Positions 33,603-42,279 of a stretch of DNA of 64,000 nucleotides are shown here, in pieces (within the stretch, counting starts at the first letter, position 1; each line of letters starts with the position of its first letter). A model generated the notes under the pieces. It saw nothing but the letters and a program-made list of their open reading frames with translations, was not told the DNA's origin and made no database searches. The DNA is from Micromonospora antibiotica. Its GTDB lineage: Bacteria > Actinomycetota > Actinomycetes > Mycobacteriales > Micromonosporaceae. The position numbers were made by a program, and so were the translations under genes. The stretch lies in assembly GCF_017599305.1 (NCBI RefSeq), contig NZ_JAGFWR010000003.1, positions 62,001 through 126,000 on the forward strand, read 5' to 3'.

Positions 33603-34690
33603 CGACCGTTCCTTCCGGTGGCGGGGGTGGGGAGCAGTCCGGCGTCGACCAGGTCCAGGCGCGCCCAGTCCCCCGCCGGCAGGGCCAGGAGCCGGTCGGC
33701 CAGCGCCCGGCGCGGCGGCGGGGCGGTGTCCCCGGCCACGGTCAGGGCGGGGGCCGCGCAGAGGTGCCCGAGCCGCAGGCAGTGCTCCAGGTCGAGGCCG
33801 CGCAGCAGCCCCGACAGGCAGCCTGCGGCGAACGCGTCGCCGGCCCCGACCGGCTCGTGCACCGGCACCCGCAGCGCGGGGACGAAGACGTCCGGTCCGC
33901 CGCGGGGTAGCGCGGTGACACCGACGTCGGCGTCCTTGACCACCACCAGTTCCGGACCGGGCAGCAGGTCGCGTACGGCGTCCGGGGCGGTGACGCCCCA
34001 CAGGGCGCGGGCCTCGTCGAGTCCGACGAGGACCACGTCGGCGGCGTCGGCGAGCCCGCGTAGCACCGGCGCGGCGGTCTCCGCCGACCACAGCCGGGCC
34101 CGGTGGTTGACGTCGAAGGTGATCCGGGCGGCGGGCAGTGGCCGGTCGGTGAGCGCCCGGCGCACCAGGGCCGCACAGGACGGCGACAGGGCCGCGGTGA
34201 TCCCGGACAGGTGCAGCAGCCGGGTCCCGGCCAGCGCCGGGTCGTCCAGCACCTGCGGGTCGAGGCGGGAGGCCGCCGACCCGGACCGGTAGTAGTGCAC
34301 GGCGGTGCCGCCGGGCGTCGGGTCCTTGAGGTAGACGCCGGTCGGGGCGGTCGGGTCGACGGTGACCAGGCGGGTGTCCACGCCGGTGGCGGCGACGTGC
34401 CGCAGCACCCGCCGGCCGAACGGGTCGTCGCCGACCCGGCTCACCCACGCCGTCCGGTGGCCGAGCCCGGCGAGCGCGGAGGCCACGTTGGACTCGGCAC
34501 CGCCGACGGAGACGCCCAACCGGTCGGCCCGGTCCAGCGGACCCGTCGGATCGGGGCTGAGCACCACCATCGACTCGCCGACGGTGACCACCTCCGGCCC
34601 GACCGACGACTGCTCAGCCGACCGGTCGGCGGATGGTGCCGGGGCCGACCGGTCGGCGGGTGGTGCCGGGGCCGGCCGGTCGGCGGTCAC
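33599..34690 (-). CDS. kdgK: 2-keto-3-deoxygluconate kinase (PfkB family)
   Basis: 363 residues from GTG 34690. After a Pro/Ala/Asp-rich leader of about 30 residues the PfkB fold starts VVTVGESMVVLSPDPTGPLD. GGAESNVASALAGLG is the substrate loop, and VHEPVGAGDAFAAGCLSGLL is PfkB motif 2 with the catalytic Asp. Context with the KDPG aldolase next to it supports phosphorylation of KDG by ATP. Overlaps both neighbours by 4 nt. Other PfkB sugar kinases cannot be excluded from motifs alone. Confidence 0.88.
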   Translation of the reverse strand: MTADRPAPAPPADRSAPAPSADRSAEQSSVGPEVVTVGESMVVLSPDPTGPLDRADRLGVSVGGAESNVASALAGLGHRTAWVSRVGDDPFGRRVLRHVAATGVDTRLVTVDPTAPTGVYLKDPTPGGTAVHYYRSGSAASRLDPQVLDDPALAGTRLLHLSGITAALSPSCAALVRRALTDRPLPAARITFDVNHRARLWSAETAAPVLRGLADAADVVLVGLDEARALWGVTAPDAVRDLLPGPELVVVKDADVGVTALPRGGPDVFVPALRVPVHEPVGAGDAFAAGCLSGLLRGLDLEHCLRLGHLCAAPALTVAGDTAPPPRRALADRLLALPAGDWARLDLVDAGLLPTPATGRNGR

Positions 34691-35649
34691 ACCGGCTCCG
34701 CGGCGGCGAGCAGGGCGACCACGCCGGCCCGGTCGCGTACCCCGTCGGCGACCAGCACCCGGTGCCGGCCGGTGCGGCGGCCACCGGCGGGCACCACGGC
34801 CGGCCGGTCGAAGGCGAAGGCGACGCAGACCCCCGGGTACATCGCGGTCCGCACGAACCACCGGTCGCCCAACCCGAGGCCGGTGAAGACCAGGGTGTAC
34901 GCCCCACCGGCCGGCGCGACGCCGGTCAGCGCGACCCAGCGGGCGGCGCTGCCGTTGGCCGCCTGCTCCCCGTCGGCGTCGGCGGTGAACGTGACCGGCT
35001 CCCCGTCGGCGACGGCCCGCCAGAAGAACCCGCCGTAGCCGGCCCCGTCGGGTCGCCCGTTGGTGGCCGGGCTGCCCAGGTGGACGTCCCGATCGGTGGG
35101 GGCGGTGAGGGTGTAGTCGACGTCGAGGGCCCAGGCGTCGGGGGCCACCGGGCTCGCGGCGAGCCGGCGGTGCTCGGTGAGCAGCACCCCGCCGTCGCGG
35201 TCACGCCACTGCAACACGTGCGCCAACCGGTCCGGGGTGCGTTCGCGCCACCGCGTGTGGGCGATCACCCCGTGGTCGTCGCGCCAGGTGTAACCGGTGT
35301 CCCGGACGTACGTCCGGCCACCCCACAGGTTGGTGCCGGCGACGTCCTGCACCGCCAGCGACGCCCCGAGGTGCCAGACGTGGTCGGCGGGCAGGGCGTC
35401 GGTGACCGGGGTGCCGGCCAGCGTCCGCACCGGGTGCAGGTAGGGCCGGGGCCCGTGCTTCGGGTCCAGGTCGGGGCGCACCACGTACCGGGCCACCTCG
35501 ACGTCACCGACGTGCAAGCGGGGCTCGTCGTCGCCCGGGCCGTCCGGGTCGACCCGGACCTGCGGCGGGACGGATCCGGTCGGGTCCGCGCCGGGGCGGG
35601 CCGGTTCCGGGCCGAGCTGGGCCGGGGTGGGGTGGGGGTGACCGGTCAC
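34687..35649 (-). CDS. DUF6807 (PmoA-annotated) family protein
   Basis: 320 residues from GTG 35649. The pattern RPYLHPVRTLAGTPVTDALP with DHVWHLGASLAVQDVAGTNL, then NGRPDGAGYGGFFWRAVAD, belongs to DUF6807, often mislabelled methane oxygenase PmoA. No signal peptide. The fold is likely a beta-sandwich that handles sugars; the family is common next to Gfo/Idh/MocA genes and sugar importers. The biochemical role is unknown. It lies between DUF624 and the KDG kinase with 4-nt overlaps at both ends. Confidence 0.8.
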   Translation of the reverse strand: MTGHPHPTPAQLGPEPARPGADPTGSVPPQVRVDPDGPGDDEPRLHVGDVEVARYVVRPDLDPKHGPRPYLHPVRTLAGTPVTDALPADHVWHLGASLAVQDVAGTNLWGGRTYVRDTGYTWRDDHGVIAHTRWRERTPDRLAHVLQWRDRDGGVLLTEHRRLAASPVAPDAWALDVDYTLTAPTDRDVHLGSPATNGRPDGAGYGGFFWRAVADGEPVTFTADADGEQAANGSAARWVALTGVAPAGGAYTLVFTGLGLGDRWFVRTAMYPGVCVAFAFDRPAVVPAGGRRTGRHRVLVADGVRDRAGVVALLAAAEPV

Positions 35650-36278
35650 GGTGCCTCCGTCCGGGTGGTGGACCGGCGGGCGGCGACGGCGTGCAGGGCG
35701 GCCAACGCGTAGCCGGCCAGGATCGGCACCGCCACCGGGGTGACCAGTATCCCCAACAGAGCGGCCACCGCGCAGACCCCGCCGGCCGCCGCCCAGGTCC
35801 CCGGCCGGGCCAGGCCGGTCCGGGCGGCGACCCGGGCCGCGGCCCGAAAACCGCGCCCGCCGGTACGACCGATCGCCACCACGGTCAGCCCGGCGTACCC
35901 GGCCAGCGCGGCGGTGACCACGGCGGTGCCGGCCAGCACGGGCCCGCCACCGGGCACCCGGCCGGTGGCCACGGCGACCAGGTCGACGCCGAGCGCGACG
36001 GCGACGGCCACCCCGACGGCGCTGGCCACCAGGCCGGCGGGCAGGGCCCGGCCGAACCGGGACAGCGTGGTGCGCAGGTCCGGCCAGCCGCCGAGGGTCA
36101 GCCGGTCGTGCACGGCGGCGCTGGCGGTGGCCAGGGCCGGTGCGAGGGTGAGCACCGGCAGCGCGGCCAGCGTCACGGCGAACCCGAGCAGCGCCAGGTC
36201 GGTGGCGTCGCGCAGGGTGTCGCGCCAGTCCCGGCGCAGGGGCGCCTCGGCCGGCTCCGTCACCGGTACGGCGGTCAT
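35646..36278 (-). CDS. DUF624/YesL-like membrane protein
   Basis: 210 residues from ATG 36278, overlapping the permease stop (ATGA). About four to five membrane helices: LALLGFAVTLAALPVLTLAP, LVASAVGVAVAVALGVDLVA, LAGTAVVTAALAGYAGLTVV and VCAVAALLGILVTPVAVPIL. YesL-type proteins accompany ABC sugar importers; B. subtilis yesL sits in the rhamnogalacturonan operon, which fits the pectin context here. Exact role unknown, perhaps as an accessory of the importer. Confidence 0.75.
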   Translation of the reverse strand: MTAVPVTEPAEAPLRRDWRDTLRDATDLALLGFAVTLAALPVLTLAPALATASAAVHDRLTLGGWPDLRTTLSRFGRALPAGLVASAVGVAVAVALGVDLVAVATGRVPGGGPVLAGTAVVTAALAGYAGLTVVAIGRTGGRGFRAAARVAARTGLARPGTWAAAGGVCAVAALLGILVTPVAVPILAGYALAALHAVAARRSTTRTEAP

Positions 36279-37153
36279 CCCTTCAACCCGCTGGTGTTGA
36301 TGCCCTCGACCAGCATCCGTTGGAAGGCCAGGAAGAACAGGAAGACCGGCAGCAGCGACAGCACCGACATGGCGAACATCGGGCCGACCGCGCTCTGGCT
36401 GGTGGAGTCGATGAACAGGGTCAGCGCCACCGGGACGGTGTAGTCGTCCAGGCTGGACAGGAAGACCAGTTGCCGGAAGAAGTCGTTCCAGGTCCAGATG
36501 AACGAGAAGATCGCGGTGGTGACCAGCGCCGGGCGGCTCAGCGGCAGGATGACGTGCCGGAAGATGCCGTACGGGCTGGCACCGTCGATCTTGGCAGCCT
36601 CGTCGAGTTCGCGCGGGATGCCCCGCATGAACTGCACCATGAGGAACACGAAGAACGCCTCGGTGGCCAGGAACTGCGGGATGAGCAGCGGCAGGTAGGG
36701 CCACTCCCCGCCGACCAGGCCGAGGCTGCGGAACAGGATGTACTGCGGCACGATCAGCACGTGGCCGGGCAGCAGCAGGGTGCCGATCATGACGGCGAAC
36801 CAGACCCCCCGCAGCCGGAACCGCAACCGGGCCAGGGCGTACGCGGCGAGCAGGCAGGAGGCCGCGTTGCCGACCACGGTCAGCAGGCTGACCATGGCGC
36901 TGTTGAGGAAGAACGTGCCGAAGCTGAGGTCGAAGTTGCCCCAGCCGGCGGTGTAGTTGCCCGGGGTGAACGCCTCGGGCAGCAGACCGATGTTGTTGAC
37001 GATCTCTTCCTGCGACTTGACCGAGGTGCCCACCATCCACAGCAGCGGGTAGAGCACCACCGCCACGATCACGATCAGGATCAGCAGGCGTACGGCCTGC
37101 CGGCCGCCCTGCCGCCGGCCGGGCCGCCGCGCCGTCGAGGTCACCGCCACCAT
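36275..37153 (-). CDS. Sugar ABC transporter permease (MalG-like)
   Basis: 292 residues with six membrane helices starting LLILIVIVAVVLYPLLWMVG. The EAA loop is PRELDEAAKIDGASPYGIFR, the contact with the ATPase. It pairs with the permease encoded upstream; their genes overlap by one base (TGATG). No ATPase gene is present in the operon, so a shared MsiK-type ATPase encoded elsewhere is likely, as usual in actinomycetes. Confidence 0.93.
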   Translation of the reverse strand: MVAVTSTARRPGRRQGGRQAVRLLILIVIVAVVLYPLLWMVGTSVKSQEEIVNNIGLLPEAFTPGNYTAGWGNFDLSFGTFFLNSAMVSLLTVVGNAASCLLAAYALARLRFRLRGVWFAVMIGTLLLPGHVLIVPQYILFRSLGLVGGEWPYLPLLIPQFLATEAFFVFLMVQFMRGIPRELDEAAKIDGASPYGIFRHVILPLSRPALVTTAIFSFIWTWNDFFRQLVFLSSLDDYTVPVALTLFIDSTSQSAVGPMFAMSVLSLLPVFLFFLAFQRMLVEGINTSGLKG

Positions 37154-38130
37154 CACTTCTCCCCGTCGGAGTAGTGCACCCAGAACCGCCCGGTGCTGAA
37201 GAAGACCACGGTGATCAGGCCGATCGCGATCAGGAACACCCAGGCCATCGCGGAGGCGTAGCCCATTTCCAGGTCGGTGAAGCCGGAGATGTAGAGCTTC
37301 AGCGTGTACATCAGGGTGGAGTCGACCGGCCCGCCGGTGCCGTTGCTGAGCACGAAGGCGGCGGTGAAGCCCTGGAACCCGTTGATGGTCTCCAGCACCA
37401 GGTTGAAGAAGATGACCGGGGAGAGCATCGGCAGGGTGACGTGCCAGAACTGGCGGAACCGGCCGGCACCGTCGACGGAGGCGGCCTCGTACAGCTCGGT
37501 GGGGACCTGCTTCAACCCGGCCAGGAAGATCACCATAGGCGCGCCGAACTGCCAGATGGCCAGCACCATCAGGGTCTGCAGCGCCCAGTCCGGGTCGCTG
37601 ACCCAGGGCAGCCCCTCGATGCCGAACAGCGCGAGGAACGAGTTGAACGCGCCGTCCCGGTTGAACATGTTGACCCAGACGATGGCCAGCGCGACGCTGC
37701 CACCGAGCAGGGACGGCAGGTAGAACAGCGCCCGGAACAGGCCCACCCCCCGCCACGCCTTGTTGAGCAGCAGCGCCACCCCGAGGGCGGCGGCCAGTTT
37801 CAGCGGTACGGCCACCAGGGCGAAGGTCAACGTGACCCGGACCGCGTGCCAGTACGACGGGTCGGCGGTGAACATCCGCTCGTAGTTGGCAAGCCCCACC
37901 CACTGCACCTCGGACAGCGGGGTGAGGATGTCGTAGTTGGTGAAGCTCAGCCAGAGCGAGAGCAGCATGGGGATCGCCGTGACGCCCATCAGTCCGATGA
38001 GCCAGGGCGAGAGGAATACGTAACCCGCCAGTCCTTCGGCGTGCCGGTCCCGCCCGCCCCGACGCCGGTTGGCGTGGGGGCGGGCGGAACCGGTGCGTCC
38101 GGTCCGGCCGGGGGCCGTGGTGAGGGCCAC
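37153..38130 (-). CDS. Sugar ABC transporter permease (MalF-like)
   Basis: 325 residues from GTG 38130, with AAAGGAG upstream. A basic N-terminus of about 40 residues precedes six helices (LAGYVFLSPWLIGLMGVTAI is the first). The EAA loop is PTELYEAASVDGAGRFRQFW. It forms the heterodimeric channel with the following gene product and receives substrate from the adjacent binding protein. Probable cargo: oligogalacturonides or uronates, inferred from context. Confidence 0.93.
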   Translation of the reverse strand: MALTTAPGRTGRTGSARPHANRRRGGRDRHAEGLAGYVFLSPWLIGLMGVTAIPMLLSLWLSFTNYDILTPLSEVQWVGLANYERMFTADPSYWHAVRVTLTFALVAVPLKLAAALGVALLLNKAWRGVGLFRALFYLPSLLGGSVALAIVWVNMFNRDGAFNSFLALFGIEGLPWVSDPDWALQTLMVLAIWQFGAPMVIFLAGLKQVPTELYEAASVDGAGRFRQFWHVTLPMLSPVIFFNLVLETINGFQGFTAAFVLSNGTGGPVDSTLMYTLKLYISGFTDLEMGYASAMAWVFLIAIGLITVVFFSTGRFWVHYSDGEK

Positions 38131-38165
38131 GGGGCCGGCTCCTTTCGTCGACCGCGACCGGTCGA

Positions 38166-39506
38166 TCAGGCGATCGCGGACTTGCAGGCGGCGATGAACT
38201 GCTCCGCCGCCTGGGCCGGGGTGGCCCGCTTGTACTGGACGTTCTCGGCGGCCTTGACCAGCTCGGACTTGACCTTGCTGTGTCCCTTGATCGGCACCTG
38301 CGGCGACGTGCCGAACTTCTGCGCCAGCTCGGTCTCGACCTGGATGGACTGCTTCATCGCCGGGTCGGTCACCGTCTCGCTGACCTTGGCCCGCAGGTCC
38401 ATGTTCGACGGCAGCCCCCGGTCGGTGCCGAGCAGCGCCGCCGCCTCCGGGTCGTTGGCCAGGAAGTTGATCACGTCGACGGCGGTGTCGCGGTGCTTGC
38501 TGCTCTTGAACACCGACCAGTACATCGAGGCGCGGGCCCACTGGGCGCTCGGGTCACCCGGGTAGGCGACGACGCCCAGCTCGTCCTTGGTGTTCTTCTT
38601 CAGGTCGGGCATCTGGTTGACCCACACCCAGGAGGTCGCGGCCTTGCCGGTGACCACGAGCTGCTTGGTCACGTCGCTGGCGTTGCCCTCGTGGATCACG
38701 TCGGGGGTGGGGGTGGCGCCCCGGTCCCGGGCGCCCTTCCACAGCTCGAACCACTTCGTCACGTCCTCGGCGGTGAAGCCCAGGTCCTTGCCGTTGTAGA
38801 GGTCCTTGCCCTGCTGGCGCAGCCACACCCAGAACGCCTTGTAGTCGGCGCTCGGGTCCTGGGTGCCGGGGATCTTGGTCTTCCTGGCCACCTGCTCGGC
38901 CCAGGCGATGTGCTCCTCCCAGCTCTGGCCGGTGGTCGGTTCCGGGAGTCCGTTGCTGGTCAGCAGGGTCTTGTTGTAGACCAGGCCCTGGGTGTTCTCG
39001 CCGGAGGCCACCCCGGCCAGCTTGCCGTCGACGACGCCGTACTCCAGCAGGCTCTTGGGGAACTTGGACACGTCGAGCTTGCCGGAGTCCTGGTAGCTCT
39101 TGAGGTCGAGCACGGTGCTGCGGCCGGCGTACTCGGACAGGTAGTTGTCGTCGATCTGGAACAGGTCCGGCGGGTTGCCGCCGGCGGTGAGGGTGGCCAG
39201 CTTGTCGAAGTAGCCCTGGTTGGCCTGCCAGGTCTTCTCGAAGGTCACGTTCGGGTGCTTCTTGGTGTAGAGGGCGAGGGCGTCCTCGGTGAGCTTGGCC
39301 CGCGCCTCACCGCCCCACCAGAAGATGGAGAGCTTGATCTGGCCGCCGGCACCGGCGTCGTCGTCGCCGCAGGCCGCCGCGCCGAACATCAGCGGTACGG
39401 CGACGGCGGCGGCGACCAGGCCGCGCAGGAATCGACGACGGGGTGCGGGGGTACGGTGGTGCGGCTCGGCCGGCGTGCCGGCGGTGGGGGACGTTGCGGG
39501 GTGCAT
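38166..39506 (-). CDS. Extracellular sugar-binding lipoprotein of an ABC importer
   Basis: 446 residues from ATG 39506, with GAGGAG upstream. The N-terminus RRRFLRGLVAAAVAVPLMFG ends at AAAC, so it looks like a twin-arginine lipoprotein signal with the lipidated Cys near residue 46. The mature part is a family 1 solute-binding protein (SIFWWGGEARAKLTEDALAL, FEKTWQANQGYFDKLATLTA, PPDLFQIDDNYLSEYAGRS). It starts 17 nt after the lacI stop and precedes the two permeases. It should bind oligosaccharides from pectin outside the membrane; ligand inferred from context. Confidence 0.92.
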   Translation of the reverse strand: MHPATSPTAGTPAEPHHRTPAPRRRFLRGLVAAAVAVPLMFGAAACGDDDAGAGGQIKLSIFWWGGEARAKLTEDALALYTKKHPNVTFEKTWQANQGYFDKLATLTAGGNPPDLFQIDDNYLSEYAGRSTVLDLKSYQDSGKLDVSKFPKSLLEYGVVDGKLAGVASGENTQGLVYNKTLLTSNGLPEPTTGQSWEEHIAWAEQVARKTKIPGTQDPSADYKAFWVWLRQQGKDLYNGKDLGFTAEDVTKWFELWKGARDRGATPTPDVIHEGNASDVTKQLVVTGKAATSWVWVNQMPDLKKNTKDELGVVAYPGDPSAQWARASMYWSVFKSSKHRDTAVDVINFLANDPEAAALLGTDRGLPSNMDLRAKVSETVTDPAMKQSIQVETELAQKFGTSPQVPIKGHSKVKSELVKAAENVQYKRATPAQAAEQFIAACKSAIA

Positions 39507-39522
39507 GCGCTCACTCCTCGGG

Positions 39523-40641
39523 CTAGGAGGCGACGACGCCACCGGTGGTCACGGTCGGGCTGCCCGGGTCCGCAAGGCGATGCGGGCCCGGGCCATCCGG
39601 AACGGATCCGGGACGGGATCGACCGGGTAGGGGTCCGGTCGAGTCGCGAATGACCAGTTCGGTCTGGAGCATTACCTGTGCGGTGGTGCGTCGGTCGCCG
39701 ACGGCCGCTGCCCGTCCCCCGCCGCGGGGGCGGAGTTCGGAGTCGTGTTGCAGCAGCATGTCGACGGCCGTCCGGCCGGCGGCCGCGGTTGGCGTGGCCA
39801 CCGTCGTCAACTTGGGGCGGGTGAGTCGGCTCAGCGCGATGTCGTCGACGCCGACGACGCTGACGTCCTGCGGCACCCGGATGCCGAGGTGGTCGAGCCC
39901 CTCGATCAGCCCGATCGCCATCAGGTCGTTGTAGGCGAGCACGGCGGTGACGCCGCTGTCGCGTACCTGGGTGGCCAGTGCGCTGCCGCCGGTCTCGGTG
40001 GGCGGGTTCGGCCCGAGCACGGTCAGCTCGGCCCCGCCGGAGCGGGCGGCGGCCCCGGCCGCCCGGCGCATCTGCTGGTTGGTCCAGGAGCCGCGCGGGC
40101 CGCCGAGCAGGGCGAGCTGCCGGTGGCCGAGGCCGAGCAGGTGCTCGATCGCGGCGCGGGCCCCCTGGCCGACGTCCATCATCACGCAGGGCAGGCCGGT
40201 GACCTGCCGGTTTATCACCACCACCGGGACTTCCCGGCTGACCTGCTCGATCAGCGCGTTGCTCATCCGGGGGCTGCACAGCAGCACCCCGTCGACCTGC
40301 TTGGCCAGCGCGTGGACCAGCTCCTCCTCGGCGGCCGGGTCCTCGTTGGTGTCGGCCACGAAGACGTGGTAGTCGCGGTGCCGGGCCTGCCCCTCGGCCG
40401 CCTTGATCAGCGGTGGGAAGAACGGGTTGGCGATGTCGGCGATGATCAGGCCGATGTTGTGGGTCCGGCCGGTGATCAGGGCGCGGGCGGCCCGGTTGGG
40501 GCGGTAGCCGAGTTCCTCGGCGCAGGCCAGCACCCGGACCCGGGTCTCCGGGTTGACCAGGTGGGGTGCGGAGAAGGTGCGGGACACCGTGGAGATGTGC
40601 ACGCCCGAGGCCCGCGCGACGTCGCGGATGGTGGCTGGCAC
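39523..40641 (-). CDS. LacI-family regulator, first gene of the uronate import operon
   Basis: 372 residues from GTG 40641, chosen because PATIRDVARASGVHISTVSR, the LacI DNA-binding head, begins right there; the longer frame upstream is promoter DNA. The effector domain is complete (NIGLIIADIANPFFPPLIKA, VVGVDDIALSRLTRPKLTTV). A C-terminal tail of about 30 Pro/Gly/Arg-rich residues is added. An operator lies in its own promoter (40697-40708) and another before the divergent operon (40846-40861), so it likely represses itself and both operons, relieved by a uronate intermediate such as KDG. Confidence 0.92.
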   Translation of the reverse strand: MPATIRDVARASGVHISTVSRTFSAPHLVNPETRVRVLACAEELGYRPNRAARALITGRTHNIGLIIADIANPFFPPLIKAAEGQARHRDYHVFVADTNEDPAAEEELVHALAKQVDGVLLCSPRMSNALIEQVSREVPVVVINRQVTGLPCVMMDVGQGARAAIEHLLGLGHRQLALLGGPRGSWTNQQMRRAAGAAARSGGAELTVLGPNPPTETGGSALATQVRDSGVTAVLAYNDLMAIGLIEGLDHLGIRVPQDVSVVGVDDIALSRLTRPKLTTVATPTAAAGRTAVDMLLQHDSELRPRGGGRAAAVGDRRTTAQVMLQTELVIRDSTGPLPGRSRPGSVPDGPGPHRLADPGSPTVTTGGVVAS

Positions 40642-40690
40642 GGGCGGCCCTCTCGTCGATGGTGTGGTCGGGGTCACGTGGGTGCCGCCA

Positions 40691-40719
40691 ATTAATGCAA
40701 ACGGTTGCTCCACTGTCAA
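40691..40719 (-). promoter_or_regulatory. Near-consensus promoter with LacI operator in the spacer, leftward operon
   Basis: Minus-strand TTGACA (40719-40714) and ATTAAT (40696-40691) are exactly 17 bp apart. The spacer holds GCAACCGTTTGC (40708-40697), a LacI-type near-palindrome around a CG centre. Bound repressor would directly cover the polymerase site. It drives lacI, the importer, kdgK and eda. Confidence 0.8.
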
Positions 40720-40845
40720 CGGGAGTTTGTTACAGGTCGATTGCGGGGGCGCTCCCGCCATGCCCCTTTAAGCCCACGAAACGGGATCTATGACACGGGA
40801 TTGGCATCGATCGTTGACGTGCTCTTCATCGCCGTGGTTTCTTCA

Positions 40846-40861
40846 CTGCAAACCTTTGCAG
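40846..40861 (+). promoter_or_regulatory. Second LacI-type operator, rightward operon
   Basis: CTGCAAA-CC-TTTGCAG is a perfect 7-bp inverted repeat around two bases and shares GCAAAC with the operator in the leftward promoter. It lies 20 nt before ATG 40882 and after a possible -35 TTGACG at 40814-40819, so a bound repressor would sit at or just past the start site. Confidence 0.7.
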
Positions 40862-40881
40862 CAACCGGGGAGGTCCACCCG

Positions 40882-42210
40882 ATGTCACCACCAGCCGCGT
40901 CCCGCCGCCGGCACGCCCTGGTCGGCACCGGGGCGCGAGCCGAGATGTTCGTCCGCGCCCTGGTCACCGAGCACGCCGACACCGCCGAGCTGGTCGCCTT
41001 CGCCGACGTCAACCAGACCCGGATGGACGCGCACAACCGGTGGCTGACCGAGCTGGGCCACCCGCCCGTGCCGACCTACCGGGCCGACGACTTCACCGCC
41101 ATGCTCGCCAAGGAACGGGTCGACGTGGTCCTGGTGACCAGCGTCGACGTCACCCACGACGAGTACATCGTGGCGGCCCTGCGGGCCGGCTGCGACGTGG
41201 TCACCGAGAAACCCATGACCACCGACGCCCCCCGCTGCCGACGCATCCTCGACGCGGTCGCCGAGACCGGGCGGCAGGTCACCGTCGCCTTCAACTACCG
41301 CTACAACCCGTTGCACGAGCAGGTCAGAAGGCTGCTCGCCGACGGCGCGGTCGGCGAGATCGGCTCGGTGCACTTCGAGTGGCTGCTCGACGTACGGCAC
41401 GGCGCGGACTACTTCCGCCGCTGGCACCGGGACAAGGCCAGCTCCGGCGGGCTGATGGTGCACAAGGCCAGCCACCACTTCGACCTGGTCAACTGGTGGC
41501 TCGACGCCACCCCCGTCGAGGTGTACGCGGCCGGGCGGCTGTTCTTCTACGGCGACGACGGCCGCCGGCACGGCTACGCCCGCGACTACGAGCGGGCGCA
41601 CGACTCCCCCGCCGCCACCGACGACCCGTTCGCCCTGCGGCTGGCCGAGCACCCCCGACTGCGGGAGCTCTACCTCGACGCCGAGGGTGAGGACGGCTAC
41701 CACCGCGACCAGAACGTCTTCGCCCCCGGCGTCACCATCGAGGACGACATGGCGGTGCTGGCCCGCTACTCCACCGGCGCGACGATGACCTACCACCTCA
41801 CCGCGTACGCCCCCTGGGAGGGCTACCGGGTGATGGTCAACGGCAGCCGGGGCCGCCTCGAACTGGAGGTCACCGAGAGCGACTTCGTCAGCCCGGCCGC
41901 CGCCGGTGCGCTCAAGGGGGCGGCCCTGCACGGCGACGAGGCCGCCGCCGAGCACGGCGAGGCCACCCTCACCCTGCGCCCGTTCTGGGCCCCGCCCACC
42001 CGGATCCCCGTCGAGGGCTACACCCGGCAGGGCCACGGCGGCGCGGACACCCGGATGACCCGGGTGATCTTCGGTGGCGAACCGGACCCGCTGGAGCGGG
42101 CCGCCACCGCCCACGACGGGGCACTGGCCCTGCTCACCGGCCTGGCCGCCAACCGGTCCTTCGCCACCGGCGACCCGGTGCGCGTCGCCGACCTGCTCAC
42201 CCTGCCCTGA
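40882..42210 (+). CDS. Gfo/Idh/MocA-family oxidoreductase, first gene of the rightward uronate operon
   Basis: 442 residues from ATG 40882, with GGGGAGG upstream; upstream open frame is promoter DNA. Rossmann start RHALVGTGARAEMFVRALV, the catalytic region DVVTEKPMTTDAPRCRRILD, and FNYRYNPLHEQVRRLLADGA. HFEWLLDVRHGADYFRRWHR and HKASHHFDLVNWWLDATPVE form the C-terminal sugar-binding sheet. It is longer than the 330-390 typical of the family. Possibly oxidises a uronate or its derivative; substrate not deducible. Confidence 0.88.
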   Translation: MSPPAASRRRHALVGTGARAEMFVRALVTEHADTAELVAFADVNQTRMDAHNRWLTELGHPPVPTYRADDFTAMLAKERVDVVLVTSVDVTHDEYIVAALRAGCDVVTEKPMTTDAPRCRRILDAVAETGRQVTVAFNYRYNPLHEQVRRLLADGAVGEIGSVHFEWLLDVRHGADYFRRWHRDKASSGGLMVHKASHHFDLVNWWLDATPVEVYAAGRLFFYGDDGRRHGYARDYERAHDSPAATDDPFALRLAEHPRLRELYLDAEGEDGYHRDQNVFAPGVTIEDDMAVLARYSTGATMTYHLTAYAPWEGYRVMVNGSRGRLELEVTESDFVSPAAAGALKGAALHGDEAAAEHGEATLTLRPFWAPPTRIPVEGYTRQGHGGADTRMTRVIFGGEPDPLERAATAHDGALALLTGLAANRSFATGDPVRVADLLTLP

Positions 42211-42279
42211 CCGGGCCGGCCCCACGACCGTCCACCCGGAACCGCCGACCCTCCGCCCGCATCCGAGGAGTCCCCCGAC

